Positions 27,001 to 37,289 of a DNA stretch of 64,000 nt are shown here, piece by piece. The notes beneath the pieces were generated by a model that was not told the DNA's origin, did not search any database, and saw only the letters and a list, made by a program, of their open reading frames with translations. The stretch lies in the NCBI GenBank assembly GCA_002633005.1, contig NMRA01000165.1:529958-593957 (forward strand), written 5' to 3'. The translations under genes were made by a program, and so were the position numbers. This DNA comes from Phoronis australis. Its lineage: Eukaryota > Phoronida > Phoronidae. Position 1 is the stretch's first letter. Each line of letters begins with the position of its first letter.

Positions 27001-28626
27001 AACAACTTTTCAAGAATATGGTTGTCGATAACATGAACAATACGCTGTGAAATAGCTGCATTACGAACTTGTGAGATAATTACACGACACTAAAAACCAA
27101 ATTGTTTCCTGATAAAGTCGACATTACTCTACGGCTTAACGCGAATCCTATCATGATGGTATCGATGTCCAGTTGGAAGTGAATTACCACAATTACTCAA
27201 TTATAACTATCCTAATAGACAGTAAGCTATCATGAGTTTCATGGGGGTCTTTGATCGCAAACAGCCGACATTCCACCTCTTCAATTCGTTAGGTCTGCTG
27301 TGGGCGGGGTGGGATGACGTAATCACTAATTAAAGATTGGTTCGGGACCAGCTGTTCTGAATCGGTTACAATTTTGCACTGAGTATGACATCGCCTCTTT
27401 ATGGAAACGAAATTCACGCGAAGCGTTAACAATTCATGGCCATGGCTACACTCGATCATTTCGATTGACAATTATTGTATTACCAGTGGCGGATTTTGAG
27501 GGGGGCCAAGGGGGGCATGGCCCCCCTAAAATTCCATTTGGCAGTTCGGAAGTGCGAATGTCTGACGGGCAAAATCCTGGCTAATACGATACCATGCCAC
27601 CTCAACTCAAAATCCTGGATCCGCCCCTGATTACCACATCCTTCGATACATTTTGGCAATAATACACAGGAATACAATACAACATACAACAAAGCTTAAA
27701 TATCTAAGTGATGGAGGTACAAACTAGAATTGTTGTCTGCTTTTGCTGTACAGAGCAGAGAAGTCAGTAAGCCTCTCTGATGCTTTCATCTTACTTTTCG
27801 TCAAAAATAACTTTTGCTAATATAAGCCACTTTCCGATAGAAAACCGATCTCAACTTGTTCCTTTTTCGGATTAGGCGTGCTTCCTGGTCTTATGAAGTA
27901 CAGATAATTCGTTTGTGCCTGACGTCATGCCTACTTGACCTATGAAATGACCACCCGGGTCAAGTCAACTTCAGTGGAGACTGGTCTTGAGCAATGACAA
28001 ACTGTCAGCTTTATGTGGTAGAATTTGAGCAAGGCACAAATTGAGACTTGTGTTATGCTATAAAAATATCTACTTTCTTTTGACGGGAGGAGGGTTTATA
28101 ACGTATTTAAGTAACCATGACGCACAAGAACCAAAACTTTGTATTTCTTTATTTTCAGTCAGTCGAGGACAACATGAAGACAGAGTGTAAATGTCATGGG
28201 GTGTCCGGATCGTGTGAGCTCCAAACGTGCTGGCGCGCCATGCCTTCCTTTCGAAGAGTTGGTGACATTGTGAAGGAAAAGTTCGACGGTGCCACCGAGG
28301 TTGTTCAGACGCGCATAGGTACGCGAAAACAGCTGATGCCCTTGAACAAACAATTCAAGCCGCATACGAATACTGACTTAGTTTACTTGACTGCATCACC
28401 TGACTTCTGTGAGCCCGACCCTAAGATCGGCTCTTTAGGGACGCAGGGACGCCTGTGCAATAAATCGTCGAAGGCGATAGATGGGTGTGAGTTGTTGTGC
28501 TGTGGCCGGGGCTACAGGTCGGTGCGGAGGAGGGTGGTAGAGAGATGCTTCTGTAAATTCCATTGGTGTTGTTATGTCAAATGTAAAGAGTGCGAAAAAA
28601 TGGTGGATGAGCACTACTGCCTATGA
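11989..28626 (+). CDS. WNT4: WNT4 secreted signalling ligand, complete four-exon gene
   Basis: This encodes a secreted Wnt ligand of the Wnt4 subfamily. Exons are 11989-12086, 16172-16398, 21346-21614 and 28159-28626, joined in phases 2, 1 and 0 to give 353 residues (human WNT4 is 351). A hydrophobic signal peptide ([12 protein letters not shown]) is followed by RWLALSSVGT, matching the NWL...LSSVGS start of vertebrate WNT4. Downstream come [34 protein letters not shown], the CHGVSGSC motif (Ser about 214, the expected Porcupine palmitoylation site), the C-terminal cysteine cluster [10 protein letters not shown] and HWCCYVKC. The mature part has 24 cysteines, the number expected of a folded Wnt. 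All four splice junctions are canonical (GTAAGT, GTGAGT and GTAATT donors). The start ATG at 11989 is followed by another in-frame ATG at 11995; either would leave the signal peptide intact. It is divergent from NUP37. Assignment to Wnt4 rests on [19 protein letters not shown] and FKPHT-DLVYL-SPDFCE. Confidence 0.96.
12087..16171. other. WNT4 intron 1
   Basis: About 4.1 kb. No coding exon, RNA gene or clear repeat was recognised. Confidence 0.6.
16172..16398 (+). CDS. WNT4: WNT4 coding exon 2
   Basis: The acceptor TTTTGTTGCAG leads to A GCG CTT TCT, and the donor is CAAG|GTGAGT. It encodes [24 protein letters not shown] and [14 protein letters not shown]. The open frame continues left of the acceptor, but that part is intronic. 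Confidence 0.95.
16399..21345. other. WNT4 intron 2
   Basis: About 4.9 kb. The only recognised structure is one copy of a dispersed repeat at about 18005-18205; the remainder shows nothing that can be assigned. Confidence 0.6.
18005..18205 (+). repeat. Dispersed 200-bp repeat, copy 1
   Basis: It shares a run of matching segments with 32880-33075 in the same orientation: AAAACNCTTCAGAG, GGTTGGCCAA, TCGAAAATGGC, TTGAGNTGATAAC, and TTTTCGTTTTTAG near the end. No terminal repeats are obvious. Confidence 0.65.
21346..21614 (+). CDS. WNT4: WNT4 coding exon 3
   Basis: The acceptor GACGTTTCAG leads to GT ACG CGG GAG, and the donor is AAG|GTAATT. It encodes [32 protein letters not shown] and [11 protein letters not shown]. 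Confidence 0.95.
21781..21925. mobile_element. CATGGGCGG-family MITE (dimer-like) with TSD CATAA
   Basis: It starts CATGGGCGGCGCACCATAGG and ends GCGCAGCCCATG. CATAA lies directly outside both ends (21776-21780 and 21926-21930). Internal C- and G-rich runs and a second GGTGG / GGGGGCT unit make it look like two copies nested or in tandem. It is related to the copies at 34954-35059 and 43562-43630. Confidence 0.75.
27484..27629. mobile_element. hAT5-like MITE with TSD ATTAC
   Basis: The 146-bp element runs from CAGTGGCGGATTTTGAG to CAAAATCCTGGATCCGCCCCTG, with perfect 5-bp duplications ATTAC at 27479-27483 and 27630-27634. CAG...CTG ends with a 5-bp duplication fit the hAT5 group; that assignment is inference from end structure only. 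Confidence 0.75.
28159..28626 (+). CDS. WNT4: WNT4 coding exon 4 with stop
   Basis: The acceptor TTTATTTTCAG leads to TCA GTC GAG, and the stop is TGA at 28624-28626. It carries [12 protein letters not shown], the thumb-like region and the C-terminal cysteine-rich finger. No AATAAA was found close downstream; ATTAAA at 29671-29676 is a possible polyadenylation signal. Confidence 0.96.
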   Translation, partial: SVEDNMKTECKCHGVSGSCELQTCWRAMPSFRRVGDIVKEKFDGATEVVQTRIGTRKQLMPLNKQFKPHTNTDLVYLTASPDFCEPDPKIGSLGTQGRLCNKSSKAIDGCELLCCGRGYRSVRRRVVERCFCKFHWCCYVKCKECEKMVDEHYCL

Positions 28627-31600
28627 AAGTAAGATGGCGGAAGTCTTGGGTGAAACACGGTGCAAGTGGTGGTTCAGTGAATGATGACAGCTACGTGACG
28701 AGTCATTTTCAGAAATACACGGCTTGAGTATGCTCCGTGGCTACGTGCAAAGTCAATTTTAAGTATCGCTCAGATGAATTCGTTGTCCAAGACTGTGATG
28801 TTCGATAGTGTTGTACACTGGAGCAATGGTATTTATCAAATCAGCGTTAGCTAACGATCTTTGAGGGATATTTGACTGTGTGACTGTGGTACATGTTGCA
28901 TCTTTCGCAGAGTTAACGTTAGCACGAGACTCCGTTCTGTGTTTTTCGCAAGTTTGGTGAGAATGCGCAAATTAACGCGAGTGAAATGCAGATCTTAGAC
29001 AGAAACACCAGCGAGATTGCCGCCACTGAAATGATTGGACGACTTGGCTGAAATGTTGAATTAGGAAATGAATTTCACTGTTTGAGTTGCATAAGACAAG
29101 ATTCTTCGCTGCGAGTGTCTAACTTAACGGAACACGCCCAATTCGGCTATGGGAAACAACGGTGCAAGCCACCTGGAGTTCGAAAGAACAAAGCAAGTTG
29201 GCAATTTTCTTGCAGTTTTGATCATATATGACAGGCACTAAGAACCAAAACTTAACTAAAAGCTCGGCGTGTCGCCAAAACATGAGTGCATGAATGGGAT
29301 ATTGAAAAAGCTAGAAACGAAGTCAGTTTTGAGCATGTTAGGTTGTAAATATACTAAGTTATTGTATGTATTGTATAGTATCAAGCGAAGTGTGTTTAAA
29401 TGTACACGTTCACAAGACAAAATTTGTAAATAGTATTTATGATGTCTGTCCCAAATATGCATTGTTGTACCTATCAGAGATTATATACGTAAGCCTTTTA
29501 TAATAGAGTTTCTGCTCTACATTTCTTGACTGTTAAAATCTTGAAATCCGCAAGTCTAACTCGCAGTTTCTATGCAAATAGATTAATTTTACATTTGGTT
29601 TCACCGTTTCTGCGCGCATACGAGATAAACATCACGTCATAGGCGCAATAGAAAACTCTGAAAAGCTTTAATTAAAAGGCAGATCAAAACAAAATTCTGA
29701 TTTAGGTATGTGGTATGTAATCTCTGTCTATTTTGTAAGGGTTGAATACATCACTTCCTTTACTTGTTGACATAGTTTCTTGTTATGCTTTTGTTGCAAC
29801 AACCAGTGTCACCTTTACTGCAATTTCGTTATCTGAAACGTGTAAATATCAAGCTCGCCGAATTCTCTCGCTGCGCCGCAGTTACTCTTTGTTGGTTGAA
29901 CTCCACAACACGATGTGGTATTGACCAGAAAACCCCTCGCACAAAATATTATAAGAGCTCGCCATTCACGACTTACATCATATACTCAAACAGAATATTC
30001 TAAGACAGCACAAACGCACATTTGATGATGGCGTACATGTATTCAGAATGATTAAAGTTGTTACGAGCCTGTAAAAACTTAGGTTGACTATCGTTTGCCA
30101 TCGCTCAATTTGTTCAGCAGTATAGATTTAGGGTCTTGGGGAGAACAGGGCTTGGAGTTTTCCTCTTTTAAGGGATTTCCTCTTTTGTGTTTCGATTTCC
30201 ACATATTCGATTTCCAGTTTCCTATTCTTTCGTCTCTTGTTTATCATTGTTTTGACTTTATTCATGCAAAGACGTTATTTCTATCACTGATTGGCTCAGC
30301 AAGTTGCCTTGACACGGCAGGTCATATTATGTGCCGAGCATGGTGTCCAGTAATAAGCTGCTCCCTGTCAGCGATGTTACTGTAAAAAATCTTGTTTAAT
30401 GGTCAGTTTTACCAAAGCAAATCTTTGAGGTTCTCGCATCACGCCATAAGTTTTGATGATTTTATTTTTCCGGTATCAAGTTTTCAACGATCTGGGGGAA
30501 AATTTGAACAAGGATTGTACGAACGAAACTGTACCTGATCAGTGGGTAACGATACCATTGGACGCGGTTGCAAGTGGTGTGAACGTGTAATTCCCGAGAT
30601 AACTTGTTTTCTTTTCTCTGGTGTTGCAGGCAGAAGTGGTGTGTTCTTAATTATGTCTTTATTGCAAACACTTGCTCTCCACCGCTGAAAAAAACGATCG
30701 AGAGACATTTCTTGCAGTCATTTATTTCAGGCCAGTATCTCAATGAAAAAAGAACAAAAACATCCCCTTAATTATACTTCAAATTAAAAAATGGAAAAAC
30801 AATATTAAACACAACAAACATTTAACGCCTGATTATATTTTTTCAGTTCGGGTTCAAAAATCTCTCTCAAGACGGCCGCATGTTTCCGTCAAAAATCAAA
30901 ACTCAAACGACAAGAACTGAGTTGCAAATACATAAAGAAATGTTCACCAGGAAGTAAAAAATACCGGCGAATACTTCGTTCCCATAATCTACACTCCGGT
31001 CTCCAGCTTATTCAAGTACGGTAATCTTGATCGCCATGACAACGTTTGCAAATTCTTTGATGTTAACATTTTTTTCTCGACCTGAGAAAAATCAGGTATT
31101 CATTTACTGATGAGGCAAATCTAATTTTGCCGCATAGTTTTGAAGAATGCAACAACTTTTCCCATTACGATCAGTCTAGTGTTCAAGGTAATGAAATATT
31201 CCTTTTTGCCTATTTTTTCACTGCACATCAAAAGAAGTAGAGAACAAAGAGATTAGATTTTCAGGTATGCGACTGTACATGTGTAGTCCCAAAACTAACA
31301 TTTTATGTCAAAGGGAATCTCATTTCTACATTTTTATCGACATCGAGCGTTTACCCGATCATCAATTTCTCCTAGTGTATGTACATGTATCTTTCTTCCT
31401 AGGCTGTTGCAGCCAAATACCATATCCATTTAGTGGCGGTTCTCAAATTTTGACGACAGTACTGGAGACGTGATCTGTTCGGACCTTTTGCACCCCCCCC
31501 CCCCGCCTCGTATAAAATAACTCAGCCTTTTCCGGTCTATGTATCAGTGTATTTTGCCGTTTCTGAGTATCCTAGAAAAGACTTTGCAACACTACCACCT

Positions 31601-33951
31601 TAGAACATCCAAGTTGATTTGCTTTTGTACACTCTGAGGTATAGAAAACCTATTACAAATTCGTGGAGTTATTGTTTAGTAAATACAGGAAGTGAACACA
31701 AATGATACTTTACACGGAACCTACAGTTCTATAAGGCTATCTTCAAAAGAAATTTATTCTTTTCTGATTCGAAAAATGCTCAGACATTTTTCTTTCTTAA
31801 CCACATTTGATAAAAAAGTTGGCTACGGTAAACCACAAAGATACGTAATGGCCTTTCTGTTTTATTGTTTATTTGTACATTACACATTCCAATTGACAAG
31901 TGTGGGCGGGAACATTATTATCACACATCCATTACACATATTACACATTTAACGAGATAACTGTAATGGAAACGGGAGTCTCGCTCTGCGGCATGTACAA
32001 CGACAAGAGGGTTGTCAGATTTACGGACTTGATCAAAACGGCGATGGTATATCGTTTTAGGACTAACGCGAACCTTTGTTATTCGGTCATTGAGGTCGCA
32101 CCTCCCTCCCCCGTTTGCCTTCTCTTAAGCCTGAAGAGACGCAATAGTTCCACACGTACTATTCTCGATGGAGTTTCAAGCACCAGCGCCATCTATTGCT
32201 AGAACACGACGGTTACAAATCACACCGACAGTCAGCAACGCAGCAAAAATCGTTGTATTCGCTGTTGAATATCTGTATTACGGGATCGACGCACGACATT
32301 AATATACACAGCAAGCCGCCTAATCATACTGGGATTTTTTTTTAGATATGCAGTGGTCTCGTAATTTTTTACCAGTTTCTTCTTCCGTTCTAACAAGGTT
32401 GCTTTGGCAACATAAAACATAGGGCCAGCGTCCATTTTTATGTAATAAGTTACTGTTACAGTCTCCCACATTTACCCCACACCAGAGCAGTTAGGGGTTT
32501 CTTATTTCACCTCAATACATATTTACAAAACTCCTTACGTACATTTTCGATCGACTTACAGACCATAATTCACACTATACTTCCGCACTATACGACAACA
32601 CAGGTAATATCAATGTGTCAGGGTATATATAGTAGTAATAACAAGTGAGGAAACAAAACAACAAATCGTATTACATTACAGGAATGTAAAATTTATCGCA
32701 GATACATGAAATATGACGGATAAATGAAATATTACAATTTTGTTGGACACTGAAAAATGAGAACGAGTCAAAAGAACGTGAGTGTCTGGATGTAAGAATA
32801 AGTGAATGAAAATCTATACCGTGATAGGATTCTATTTCCGTTACCAACAAGAACTTTGAAACTAATGAGCGACTCGAGAAAACTCTTCAGAGATCACAAT
32901 TGTGGTTGGCCAATCTTAAAATTGCGTGTCGAAAATGGCACATGTACGCAGTTGCCTGTGGCTTGAGTTGATAACGGGAATGGAATCCTACCACGGTAAG
33001 GAATATTATGGAACTGATTTCATGAAAGTATAAGGCCGAATTTGATTTTCGTTTTTAGCCAGCTAAACAGGACGAAATGAAACAATAAGCCAACTCATTT
33101 ACCGTCTGTCTAGAAATATGGTTTCGTAATTAGTACCCACCAACATAAGACCCAAGGACCAAAAAAGCCCCCATTAGTGCTCTTTCAGGATTGTTTTGCA
33201 TTTCTTGATGAGGACAAAGGTATGTAAAATGTAGCAAAATGTTATAATTCTCTCAATTTTGATCATTTAAAGGTCCTTTAAAATATTTGAAGTTTACCAA
33301 TGAGTTCAGTTGTCAAGGAAGGCCGGTCGTTACTGGACTTCTCATATAGTAACCTGTCAATAAAGGGAAAGCTGGTTGGTCAACCAAAGTTAACATCTCG
33401 GTAGAAAAACAACTCATTCGCCACTACGTACCACTGAGTTCAACTTTCTAATAATTAATATATGTCACTTACGTACTACTTACAGCACTCTTAACTGAAG
33501 CCCACAGATAAATGAGGGGTAACAGGCCAGTAGCTAGCATTGCACAGGGGATGGTTCGAATTTCTAGTACGGTGGATCTTTGATATTTTGCAAACATCGG
33601 CACTGTATTGTTTTGGGTAAGGCCCTTGACGCAGCTTAACTAGGAGGGAGGGAAATCTGTAAACACAACGACGACTCTCAGCATATGTTCCCAAGATCAG
33701 ACGGAATTCGTCATACTACAAATGAGGATGTCCTGACGGTTGCTCACAAAGAACGGGCCGGGGGTGGTCCAGAAAGAGAATGTTCCCGCGTTACCCCCTG
33801 CCAAACCGGGCGTGCTTAAATGAGCGATTACACCTCATTACTTACTTGGACGAAAATACTTAATCTGAAAATGATCGACTTGAATATTTTGATCTGGTTG
33901 TATTTTGCGTGTTACTTAACTTGGCTTACATCGCTGGAAATGGGAACAGCC
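28627..33951. other. Intergenic region after WNT4 (3' UTR and spacer)
   Basis: The first 1-2 kb probably include the WNT4 3' UTR. It contains a copy of the dispersed repeat at 32880-33075. No coding segment was recognised. Confidence 0.5.
32880..33075 (+). repeat. Dispersed 200-bp repeat, copy 2
   Basis: Direct-orientation partner of 18005-18205, with roughly three bases in four matching over the alignable stretches by eye. Confidence 0.65.
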
Positions 33952-34755
33952 CAGTATTCCAAAGGTTCACTGCTCTGGAGGTTCACTATTCCGAAAGTTC
34001 ACTACTCCGAAAAGGTCTAAAATTTCGGGCTTGGGTGTGTCAAATATCCCTTTTTACCAGCAAAAATAAACGACACTTCGGTTATTAGATGCACTAGGTG
34101 GTGTACATATGTTCAAACAACGTCCGGATTTTATGCGCATGCGACATTGCCCGCATGTCTTTCTAACAGAGATAATGAGTAGGCCTACGTATTTTTAAAA
34201 GATTATGAAGTAGGAATACTGATGAATTATCAACCACTATACATTCATCAAATCCATGCAAGGTCGCATCATTTCACAGCGTGACTGAGCTAGTTTAGGG
34301 CTGCTGCCCCTCAAAGTCACCCATCGGAACGACGCGAATGGCCGGGTCGAAACTAAATGTAGTTAGTAGCCTACCCTGTCCCTGCCAGTCTTCACGCCGC
34401 TATTGATCGCTGAAGTCCTGACCCGATGTTCCCTGCTTGAGGCTGAATGAGTCGTTAGTTAGATTGAAGATTCACGATTGGCAGTGATTGGAACTGAGCT
34501 CATGTAAACAATGTAATCAATGTTTTTTAAAAGGGTTTACAAAAGTTGAATAGTTCTCTTGTACACCCTTTAATTAGTAACTAAATGTGCACAAATACAA
34601 TACTTTTCTCACATGTAAGTTCCTACTCGTAGACAATCTGTCGAAGTTCTGGTTTGGGAATTATGGAGATTCGAAGTATTCACTTTCGAAGGTAGCGAAC
34701 CTTCGCAGTAACTTCGGAGTAGTGAACTCAATAGTAGTGAACCTTCAGAATATTG
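33952..34755. mobile_element. Element with inverted ends built of GTTCACTACTCCGAA subrepeats
   Basis: The left end (33952-34015) reads CAGTATTCCAAAGGTTCACT followed by three more GGTTCACT.NTCCGAA-type units. The right end (34655-34755), on the complementary strand, reads CAATATTCTGAAGGTTCACT followed by similar units. The inverted termini are therefore short tandem arrays of about 15-17 bp. The interior has no gene. No target duplication was identified. Confidence 0.6.
34080..34372 (+). repeat. Segment duplicated exactly at 35651-35938
   Basis: The run starting CGGTTATTAGATGCACTAGG is repeated base for base from 35651 up to the N gap at 35937. It is probably an assembly or haplotype artefact; see findings. 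Confidence 0.8.
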
Positions 34756-34953
34756 ACATATAACCTTGGAAATCTTTTCCATCAAGTTTGTTGCTCGCCT
34801 TATGACGCCTGTGAGGCTCTGCGCCATTGGCACTGATTGACAAGAGAAGACTTTCTTTATTGACTAAAGTTTTTACTAGGTCTAGACCTACTTTGCCCTA
34901 ATAATGTGAACATGCTCGTCGGGGATTTCTTAGTGCATGAAAATACAATAGTT

Positions 34954-35059
34954 CATGGGCGGTGCAGCACACTGCCGGAAAAAGTGGGGACCGTCTATAC
35001 CCCCCCCCCCCCCCCCCCCCCCCCCCNCCCCCCCAGCCCCCTATGGTGCGCCGCCCTTG
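34954..35059. mobile_element. CATGGGCGG-family MITE with TSD TAGTT
   Basis: It runs from CATGGGCGGTGCAGCAC to TATGGTGCGCCGCCCTTG, with TAGTT at 34949-34953 and 35060-35064. The centre is a long C run broken by one N at 35027. Confidence 0.75.
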
Positions 35060-35064
35060 TAGTT

Positions 35065-35936
35065 AAATGTCTGAATTTAGGGGAAAACGGAGGACTGCCT
35101 GTAGTGAACTTCATCATCGGCGTGCAGTCTACCGAATTTAAAAGACATGCCGGAAACGCACACACGTGAGTACACGCATGTATGTCATCCACCAATCCAC
35201 TACCAAAGTGGAAATTTGAAAATGTTTGCTCTTTAATATACCGTACTCTGCCACTATCAAAATAGCAGATAAAACTACTTTCTGCTATTTTGTTTCTTGG
35301 TCGATTTTAAGGCGTTCACACAGCACTAGTTTTTTGAGAGTTCTCTCGCTGCTAGTGATATAGCCTAGCACAGACAAGACTTCCGCCTCAGTGTTACCCT
35401 AATGTTGTAGCCACCACGCGCGTTCAGTGCCGACGAATAACATAAAGCCTCCTCAAATCGTCGGTCTGCACGATCCTATCATCAAGCACCATTCGGGCGA
35501 AGTTGACGGACACGGCCCGATGACTCTTGTATTACGTGAACTAAATTCCGAAGGTGAGTTAGTCACGTACTAATAGCTGCAACAATTTTGTTGCTGTTGT
35601 CCATCTAAATCCCATCTTTAACGAATAGGCCGGGGCTGGACCTTTTCCACGGTTATTAGATGCACTAGGTGGTGTACATATGTTCAAACAACGTCCGGAT
35701 TTTATGCGCATGCGACATTGCCCGCATGTCTTTCTAACAGAGATAATGAGTAGGCCTACGTATTTTTAAAAGATTATGAAGTAGGAATACTGATGAATTA
35801 TCAACCACTATACATTCATCAAATCCATGCAAGGTCGCATCATTTCACAGCGTGACTGAGCTAGTTTAGGGCTGCTGCCCCTCAAAGTCACCCATCGGAA
35901 CGACGCGAATGGCCGGGTCGAAACTAAATGTAGTTA
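35065..35936. other. Intergenic spacer before the assembly gap
   Basis: There is no gene signal. The last 288 bases repeat 34080-34372 exactly. Confidence 0.5.
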
Positions 35937-36128
35937 NNNNNNNNNNNNNNNNNNNNNNNNNNNNNNNNNNNNNNNNNNNNNNNNNNNNNNNNNNNNNNNN
36001 NNNNNNNNNNNNNNNNNNNNNNNNNNNNNNNNNNNNNNNNNNNNNNNNNNNNNNNNNNNNNNNNNNNNNNNNNNNNNNNNNNNNNNNNNNNNNNNNNNNN
36101 NNNNNNNNNNNNNNNNNNNNNNNNNNNN
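35937..36128. other. Assembly gap (192 N)
   Basis: An uninterrupted run of N. Open frames across it are meaningless. Confidence 0.99.
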
Positions 36129-37129
36129 CCCCCCCCTCTGGCTACGGCCATGGGTAAGTTAAACAAGTTCCAAAAGAGCTGTGAATTCCCGCTCGCCGGG
36201 CTGTAATCCTTCCGGGACCGGCAGTTTCCGAAATCCATCCCCCAGTGCGTTAAAAATGACTACATTTGATCGAATAATTACAGATCTATCATGTATAATA
36301 AGTGTCAGAATGTTTGACACCGGGAGCCCAAAGGCGCTTTCCTGTAGTCCGTTAGCCACTCTTGTGAACGTAAAATGACCTGATGTCTAGCCTTGATCTT
36401 GGGAATGTATACCGACCTAAATGCTATCCCCCTTGGAGCCCCCAGGTCACGAAAAGTGTGTCGATCATTTTACCATACAATATAGGTCAGTTGTGTCGGG
36501 TTCACGTCTATTCTTATAATGTTCATATACCATACCAAATCAAAGCCTGTTAATAAATGCCTTGAAGTCAAAAGCAAGATAATGTGATTATCGACGTTAA
36601 GTTTTCTTTCACGTAGCTGACATGTCGAGAAAATGCCAAAACATGAAGTGTCCTAGTTTTAACCATATATAGGACACGGTATATTGGAAATATCGCAACT
36701 CGTAAACACACTCACGTGGTACAGGCTAGGCCATGAAGTGGTCAGTAAAAGTTTATGCATTATTGATTATGACCATTTGTAACAAATATACAACTTTTTA
36801 AACATAATATATTCATATATTTTACATCATAATTATTTTGATGTTATTTAAAAACAAATTTATGCGTAATTATCTATTAAATATATGTAATAGCAAGTAC
36901 TTTGAATTATTCTTTTGTTAGCTCTCAATCGGGAGCCAATGAAAACACATTTGTGCAGATTCCAGGGCCTCTCACTGCAGAAAGAAAACAAGGCACCAAA
37001 ACAACAAGCTGTTGCAAGTGCTTTTCGACGTGGTGTTTTTCACGTTTTGCAACACGCATAGCGCATAAGTGTTGTAGTTTGCTCTGAGCTCCCTAATGCT
37101 ACTGTGACGTGCCAAAGTATAGCGCTGAC
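36129..37129. other. Upstream region of HECA
   Basis: It should contain the HECA promoter and 5' UTR. No motif could be assigned with confidence. Confidence 0.4.
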
Positions 37130-37289
37130 ATGCCGCTAAAAAACCACAACAAAGGTAAAACTGAGTACGCGGATGGAGCCGGTGTTGGAGAAAGTAATGG
37201 AGACGAGAAACGAGAGCCTGACCTGATGCAGTGTTGCGTGCCAAAAGAATGCCTGAGAGGAGGGGAAAAGATCAGTTGCAAGGACCCAG
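37130..37289 (+). CDS. HECA: HECA coding exon 1
   Basis: It encodes MPLKNHNKGKTEYADG through KISCKDP plus one base. ATG at 37130 is preferred to the GTG-initiated frame extension at 37109. Confidence 0.8.

Larger units (their letters stand above)
21615..28158. other. WNT4 intron 3
   Basis: About 6.5 kb. It holds two MITEs (21781-21925 and 27484-27629). A 219-codon open frame at 23742-24401 has no recognisable domain and is treated as chance. Confidence 0.6.

Noticed and set aside
35909-36238. Open frames across the N run
   Set aside because: Undefined bases cannot support a frame.
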